From the NCBI GenBank assembly GCA_035578905.1, contig JAQJVL010000160.1, positions 1,649,560-1,713,559 on the forward strand: a stretch of 64,000 nucleotides of DNA. Reading direction: 5' to 3'. Numbering within the stretch: position 1 is the first letter of the stretch; every line of letters begins with the position of its first letter. The stretch is from Stictocephala bisonia (taxonomy: Eukaryota; Arthropoda; Insecta; Hemiptera; Membracidae). Of the stretch, positions 57,519-64,000 are shown piece after piece. The notes beneath the pieces are model-generated. The model was not told the origin of the DNA and made no database searches. It saw only the letters and a list, made by a program, of their open reading frames with translations. A program made the position numbers and the translations under genes.

Positions 57519-60500
57519 TCATTGAACCCATTTTTCCATTCTCAGACCCGGAAATTCATAAATGAAATCGATAACAATGATTTTCCTGATTCCTTGTAAG
57601 GACGATCTGTTAAATTATTCAACGTTTTTATTCAATTGTTTGCAGTTTCTATCAAAACATGATACAAATTAATGTTATCATTAATATCTTGTAAAAATTG
57701 AACAAAAGAATATTTAAATTTACTATTCCAGCTCCAATATTATAACATTAAATTTTATATATTTATTTCTCTAAATGAAAATATTTGGTGTAAAGCTTGT
57801 AATTGATGAACGCAATACTATTTATCTGTCCAAACTTTCTTAAAACATGTTTTTCGGGATTTTTAGGATGAAAAGTACAGTTAAGTGGTCTTAATGCATC
57901 ATTAACAGGCTGTGCAAAATACATTTTGATCTGCAAATAATGTGATAAATATTGAATAAGTGAATATTAAGATTTTTTCATGATTCACACCCCTAAAGGT
58001 ATAAATGGGTTACCTAGTACATCTCGTAATTAGGGAGTTATTAGGGAGACTAAAAACAGGGAGTTATGGTTAGTAGGGGTAACAAATGTAACCTACTAAG
58101 TGGGTAAGGAACATAGTAATTAATTAAATCAACTTATTATCTGGCTTGAATAATAAAATGAAACAGTATTACTAATATCTATACTACTTGAACTACAAAT
58201 AAAAAAATGAGAGAAAATACATAATGTTATAACTTTATGACAACACATTTAAAGAAAATAAAACCCATCGTCCTCTTGTTTTTCTGGGTATTACGACCAC
58301 ATTTGCATGAGCAAGGAATTAACTGTTTGTATAAGACTGTAGCGGATTTGTTTAACTTGCCTGGACTTAACTGTTATTGACTTAATTTTTATATTCACAT
58401 TAGTAGAGCTTTGGAATTTTTTAGTTAGATTTTATAAAGATTTTCCCTAAAAAAATAAAAAAATTGCCTTGTTGTTTTAATTGAATGGTGAAATGTTTTA
58501 TTATTCATTTATAAATAACCAAAATACTGCCTCATAAAGTTTGTCATGGCTTACTATTTAAAAGGTAAATTAATTCCTTGTTAGGATAATTAAATGGAAG
58601 TCAACGTTTAATAAATAATAGTTTTACTATATGGAACAAGAGTAGCATTTCTAATTATGTTAATTACTTAACCTACAAAGTTTTTCAATTACTGTCCCAC
58701 TTCAACTATTGTCGTTGGTAAACGAGTTATTTATTATAAACAGTGTTCCTATTCCTTTTTGGTTATGCCACCGTAGCAAGCATCTGATTTTGAAAACTTT
58801 ATTCAGTTATTCATTTGGGCCTGTAGGCATGTGCGTGAACTTTATTGAACAAGTAAAATACTGACTGTTAGCTTAGTTGGGGAGTTATACCTTTGATCTT
58901 GGAGTTCGTAGACCGAAGCCTTGGCTATTCAGCCACTCTCTTAGACTTTTTTTCATCTATTCACATAGAAATTCACATTCTTAAATACACACGAATAAAA
59001 GATTTTCACATATATTACGTAATTTTAATAATAAAATAATAATGTTGTTCAAGAAAATGTGTGCACATATTAGTAGACCTTACTAACTAACCTAATCACT
59101 AGCACAAATATTCGTTGTGGATGAGATACCATTAGTAAATAATATTTTAATAAAGGGTATTATTCTATAACAATAGCTTTAAAATTAATGTTGGCTGTTT
59201 TATCCATTTAGTCATAATGCTACATTTCTTATTGTTGTTAGAAGGCTAAGTTAAGCATAATTAAACAATTATTTAATTATTTTAAGAGATAATTATTGGA
59301 TCCATTATGTAATACTTATATGAGATACAATTAAGTGTAAAGTGATTACAGCCCCCTCAACTGTGAACTGGCTCCCTTAAGTAGTAACAGCTGATTAAAT
59401 ACTAACAATATATATAATGAAAAACTGTATATAATGTAAAACAGATGCAATTAAATAACTTGAAAACATCTTATAGATGTAGCTTTTTTTGCTCGTATAC
59501 TATGTAGCTTACATATAATTCTATGTAAAAAGTTAAATTATAAATAAGACATAAAAATAATAATATCAACAAATATAAATATAATGTGTTGAAAAGGTTT
59601 ATATAAAATAGGCAAACATATCAAGCTCCAGGGTCTACTAAGATTGCTTACAAAGACTATAATGAAGAATGGTTTACTGTGTTGTAGAACATTCCAATAA
59701 AATTTCATTTGTGGTACTTCCAATAGAACCAATTTTGTCACATTTTAGTATCTTTAGGAGAAATCACAAAAGTATTTATATCAAATAATACAGATTCTAT
59801 GTGGGATATTTTGTTAAGCAAGCACACTTTGTTTATAACACCACATTGTTTTACATATATATATATATCACTTGTTAGGTTTGAATTCGTTAATAATATG
59901 ACAGTTTTAGAAATATAACATGTCACATAATAATTACATATAGTATCTTTCACTTCTGTATTCCGCCATTTTTTGAAGTTTGATCGACAGCGATTTTTTC
60001 ACCCATTTACAGCTAATACTTTTATACAAAATCATTTATTTAAATTATTTCTTAGACTCGACATAAAAAAACTAAAAAAAACTGGTTCATATTTATTTAT
60101 AAACTTTTATGAACATTATTGTAATGGAGGGTCAGTTGAATAGAATAGTAAGCAATGGGCATTTTCCGTATCTATTTTGACCCGTCTCATAATCAAAGGA
60201 GAGTCATGTGTTTATGAAAAATACGATATTTTATTTATAATCTCCTCTGCTTTTTGGATCGTAAGGGTCTTCAGAACATAATAGAGGATATTAAAAACAG
60301 TTTAGTACAGAAATAATTTATTCTCCTACACTCCAATATAAAATATAATTTAATTTACTCTTTAATAAAACATATTTCAAAGCTTATAATAGTGAAAATG
60401 GTATTAAGCAACTTTTTATTTTTTCGTAATAATTTGTTTTTATATATATGTTTAAATTTGACTCATACTATGTGTGATGCAATGTAGTGGGATCTACATT

Positions 60501-60735
60501 TAGGTAGAGTAGTTAACACTTTTTTTAATATTTACAGGTCTTGTTGAGTTTTGCAGATCTTGAAAACCATATATGAACAGCAATACACAACAATAAATTA
60601 AAAATGCATACAAAGGGGTCCAGTATTAAATAAATATATAATGTCAAGAGCTTTGCATAATGGATCGACTCAAAAATGTTCGCATCGTATACAGAATGTG
60701 CAATAAGATTTCTCTCTTACAAAACTTTATTCATT
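57519..60735. other. AT-rich stretch, nothing recognised
   Basis: A tRNA-like trace (TAGCTTAGTTGGGGAG near 58871) lacks a matching acceptor stem and B box. Minus-strand open frames at 59538-59953 lack motifs. No gene supported. Confidence 0.45.
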
Positions 60736-63700
60736 ACTACTGTGCGTGTATAGTTTGTATAAGGGCTATTATCGTCGTAGGTGTATCCACTTACTCAGTA
60801 CCACTGTATGTGTATGGGTTTGTATAAGTGCTATTATCGTTGTAGGTGTATGCACTTACCCATTACCACTGTACGTGTATGGTTTGTATAAGGGCTATTA
60901 TCGTTGTAGGTGTTTGCACGTACTCATTACCACTGTACGTGTATGGGTTCGTATAAGTGCTATTATCGATGTAGGTGTATGCACTTACTCAATACCTCTG
61001 TACGGGTATGGTTTGTATAAGGGCTATTATCGATGTCGGTGTATGCACTTACTCATTACCACTGTACGTCTATGGTATAAGTGCTATTATCGTTGTAGGT
61101 GTATGCACGTACTCATTACCACTGTACGTCTATGATTTGTATAAGGACTATTATCGTTGTAGGTGTATGCACGTACTCATTACCACTGTACGTGTATGGG
61201 TTTGTATAAGGGCTATTATCGTCGTAGGTGTATCCACTTACTCATTACCACTGTACGTGTATGGGTTTGTATAAGGGCTATTATCGTCGTAGGTGTATCC
61301 ACTTACTCATTACCACTATACGTGTATGGGTTTGTATATTGACTATTATCGTCGTAGGTGTATCGACTTATTCATTACCACTGTACGTGTATGGGTTTGT
61401 ATATTGGCTATTATCGTCGTAGGTGTATCCACATACTCATTACCACTGTACATGTATGGGTTTGTATATTGGCTATTATCCTTGTAGGTGTATGCACTTA
61501 CCCATTACCACTGTACGTGTATGGGTTTGTATAAGTGCTATTATCGTTGTAGGTGTATGCACTTAACCATTACCACTGTACGTGTATGGGTTTGTATATT
61601 GGCTATTATCCTTGTAGGTGTATGCACTTACCCATTACCACTGTACGTGTATGGGTTTGTATAAGTGCTATTATCCTTGTAGGTGTATGCACTTAACCAT
61701 TACCACTGTACGTGTATGGGTTTGTATAAGTGCTATTATCGTTGTAGGTGTATGCACTTACCCATTACCACTGTACGTGTATGGGTTTGTATAAGTGCTA
61801 TTATCGTTGTAGGTGTATCCACTTACTCATTACCACTGTACGTGTATGGGTTTGTATATTGGCTATTATCCTTGTAGGTGTATGCACTTACCCATTACCA
61901 CTGTACGTGTATGGGTATGTGTAAGTGCTATTATCGTTGTAGGTGTATGCACTTACCCATTACCACTGTACGTGTATGGGTTTTTATAAGTGCTATTATC
62001 GTCGTAGGTGTATGCACTTACCCATTACCACTGTACGTGTATGGGTTTGTATAAGTGCTATTATCGTCGTAGGTGTATGCACTTACTCATTACCACTGTA
62101 CGTGTATGGCTTTGTATATTAGCTATTATCGTCGTAGGTGTATCCACATACTCATTACCACTGTACATGTATGGGTTTGTATATTGGCTATTATCCTTGT
62201 AGGTGTATGCACTTACCCATTACCACTGTACGTGTATGGGTTTGTATAAGTGCTATTATCGTTGTAGGTGTATGCACTTACCCATTACCACTGTACGTGT
62301 ATAGGTTTGTATAAGTGCTATTATCGTCGTAGGTGTATGCACTTACCCATTACCACTGTACGTGTGTGGGTTTGTATATTGGCTATTATCCTTGTAGGTG
62401 TATGCACTTACCCATTACCACTGTACGTGTATGGGTATGTGTAAGTGCTATTATCGTTGTAGGTGTATGCACTTACCCATTACCACTGTACGTGTATGGG
62501 TTTTTATAAGTGCTATTATCGTCGTAGGTGTATGCACTTACCCATTACCACTGTACGTGTATGGGTTTGTATAAGTGCTATTACCGTTATAGGTGTATGC
62601 ACGTACTCATTGCCACTGTACGTCTATGGTTTGTATAAGGGCTATTATCGTTGTAGGTGTATGCACTTACTCATTACCACTGTACATGTATGGTTTGTAT
62701 AAGTGCTATTATCGTTGTAGGTGTATGCACGTACTCATTACCACTGTACGTGTATGGTTTGTATAAGGGCTATTATCGTTGTAGGTGTATGCACTTACTC
62801 ATTACCACTGTACGTGTATGGTTTGTATAAGGGCTATTATCGTCGTAGGTGTTTGCACTTACTCATTACCACTGTACGTGTATGGTTTGTATAAGGGCTA
62901 TTATAATTGTAGGTGTATGCACATACTCATTACCACTGTACGTGTATGGTTTGTATAAGGGCTATTATCGTTGTAGGTGTATGCACTTACTCATTACCAC
63001 TGTACGTGTATGGTTTGTATAAGGGCTATTATCGTTGTAGGAGTATGCACTTCCTCATTACCACTGTACGTGTATGGTTTGTATAAGGGCTATTATCGTT
63101 GTAGGTGTATGCACTTACTCATTACCACTGTACGTGTATGGTTTGTATAAGGGCTATTATCGTTGTAGGAGTATGCACTTACTCATTACCACTGTACGTG
63201 TATGGTTTGTATAAGGGCTATTATCATTGTAGATGTATGCACTTACTCATTACCACTGTACGTGTATGGTTTGTATAAGGGCTATTATCGTCGTAGGTGT
63301 TTGCACTTACTCATTACCACTGTACGTGTATGGTTTGTATAAGGGCTATTATCGTTGTAGGTGTATGCACTTACTCATTACCACTGTACGTGTATGGTTT
63401 GTATAAGGGCTATTATCGTTGTAGGTGTATGCACTTACTCATTACCACTGTACGTGTATGGGTTTGTATATTGGCTATTATCGTTGTAGGTGTATGCACT
63501 TACTCATTACCACTGTACGTGTATGGGTTTGTATAAGGGCTATTATCGTTGTAGGTGTATGCACTTACTCATTACCACTGTACGTGTATGGTTTGTATAA
63601 GTGCTATTATCGTTGTAGGTGTATGCACTTACTCATTACCACTGTACGTGTATGGTTTGTATAAGGGCTATTATCGTCGTAGGTGTATGCACTTACCCAT

Positions 63701-64000
63701 TACCACTGTACGTGTGTGGGTGTGTATATTGGCTATTATCCTTGTAGGTGTATGCACTTACCCATTACCACAGTACGTGTATGGGTATGTGTAAGTGCTA
63801 TTATCGTTGTAGGTGTATGCACTTACCCATTACCACTGTACATGTATGGTTTGTATAAGTGCTATTATCGTTGTAGGTGTATGCACGTACTCATTACCAC
63901 TGTACGTGTATGGTTTGTATAAGGGCTATTACCGTTGTAGGTGTATGCACGTACTCATTACCACTGTACGTCTATGGTTTGTATAAGGGCTATTATCGTT
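60736..64000 (+). repeat. 65-bp minisatellite array, continues beyond window
   Basis: About 50 units of 64-65 bp built from GTGTATGCACTTACYCATTA, CCACTGTACGTGTATGGG and TTTGTATAAGKGCTATTATC plus GTTGTAG. 64-bp units lack one G (TATGGTTTG). Variants such as TTGTATATTGGCTATTATCC recur in blocks, so amplification has been multi-unit. One-base length changes and three near-open frames generate the many overlapping 64-129-residue frames, which I do not treat as genes. The array runs off the right edge. Confidence 0.96.

Noticed and set aside
58865..58935. tRNA-like A-box sequence (TAGCTTAGTTGGGGAG)
   Set aside because: No convincing B box or cloverleaf; at most a decayed SINE.
60746..63922. Many overlapping 64-129-residue open frames rich in Tyr and Cys
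   Set aside because: Produced by the 65-bp minisatellite; they restart at nearly every unit and have no conserved unique region.

Overview
This is AT-rich, repeat-dominated eukaryotic DNA. Short interstitial tracts of the arthropod telomere pentamer (CCTAA/TTAGG) near 15.2-15.4 kb, Helitron and Transib transposons and 5'-truncated non-LTR retrotransposons point to a large, transposon-rich arthropod genome, most likely an insect. I cannot name the species from sequence alone. No complete host gene is visible. The only hint of host coding sequence is a possible terminal exon at 24271-24462.

Layout. 1-2.1 kb: degenerate tandem repeat and two fold-back palindromes. 2.14-9.69 kb: a satellite of 157-bp monomers organised as higher-order repeats of 9 and 10 monomers. 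14.58-17.85 kb: a 78-bp satellite interrupted by a 667-bp inverted-repeat element that carries the telomere-like tracts. 17.86-19.55 kb: an 89/90-bp satellite. 20.6-21.1 kb: G-rich minisatellite. 21.9-22.2 kb: fold-back element. 23.4-24.2 kb: reverse-transcriptase relic on the minus strand. 26.4-27.0 kb: complete non-autonomous Helitron. 28.35-28.5 kb: inverted pair of hammerhead-ribozyme-like motifs. 29.2-30.0 kb: GC-rich and degenerate tandem repeats. 30.84-33.45 kb: Transib (RAG1-like) transposon with intact ends. 34.6-35.4 kb: GC-rich dispersed repeats. 38.7-39.2 kb: fold-back element. 40.4-41.0 kb: 56-bp minisatellite. 42.7-43.7 kb: ~114-bp tandem array with hairpin insertions. 45.3-45.7 kb and 54.4-57.5 kb: two non-LTR retrotransposon copies. 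52.2-52.6 kb: strand-switching minisatellite. 60.7-64.0 kb: 65-bp minisatellite running off the window.

The most interesting locus is the Transib copy. It has 5-bp CGCCG target duplications, termini starting with CACAGTG (the V(D)J recombination heptamer) and a 402-residue RAG1-like transposase N-terminal half. It retains what look like the first two catalytic aspartates and the first zinc CxxC but has lost the C-terminal half. Second is the set of inverted units that fit a hammerhead ribozyme fold, a feature known from Penelope-like retroelements. These parts do not form a pathway: the window is a mosaic of selfish elements and satellites, with several nested or adjacent insertions.
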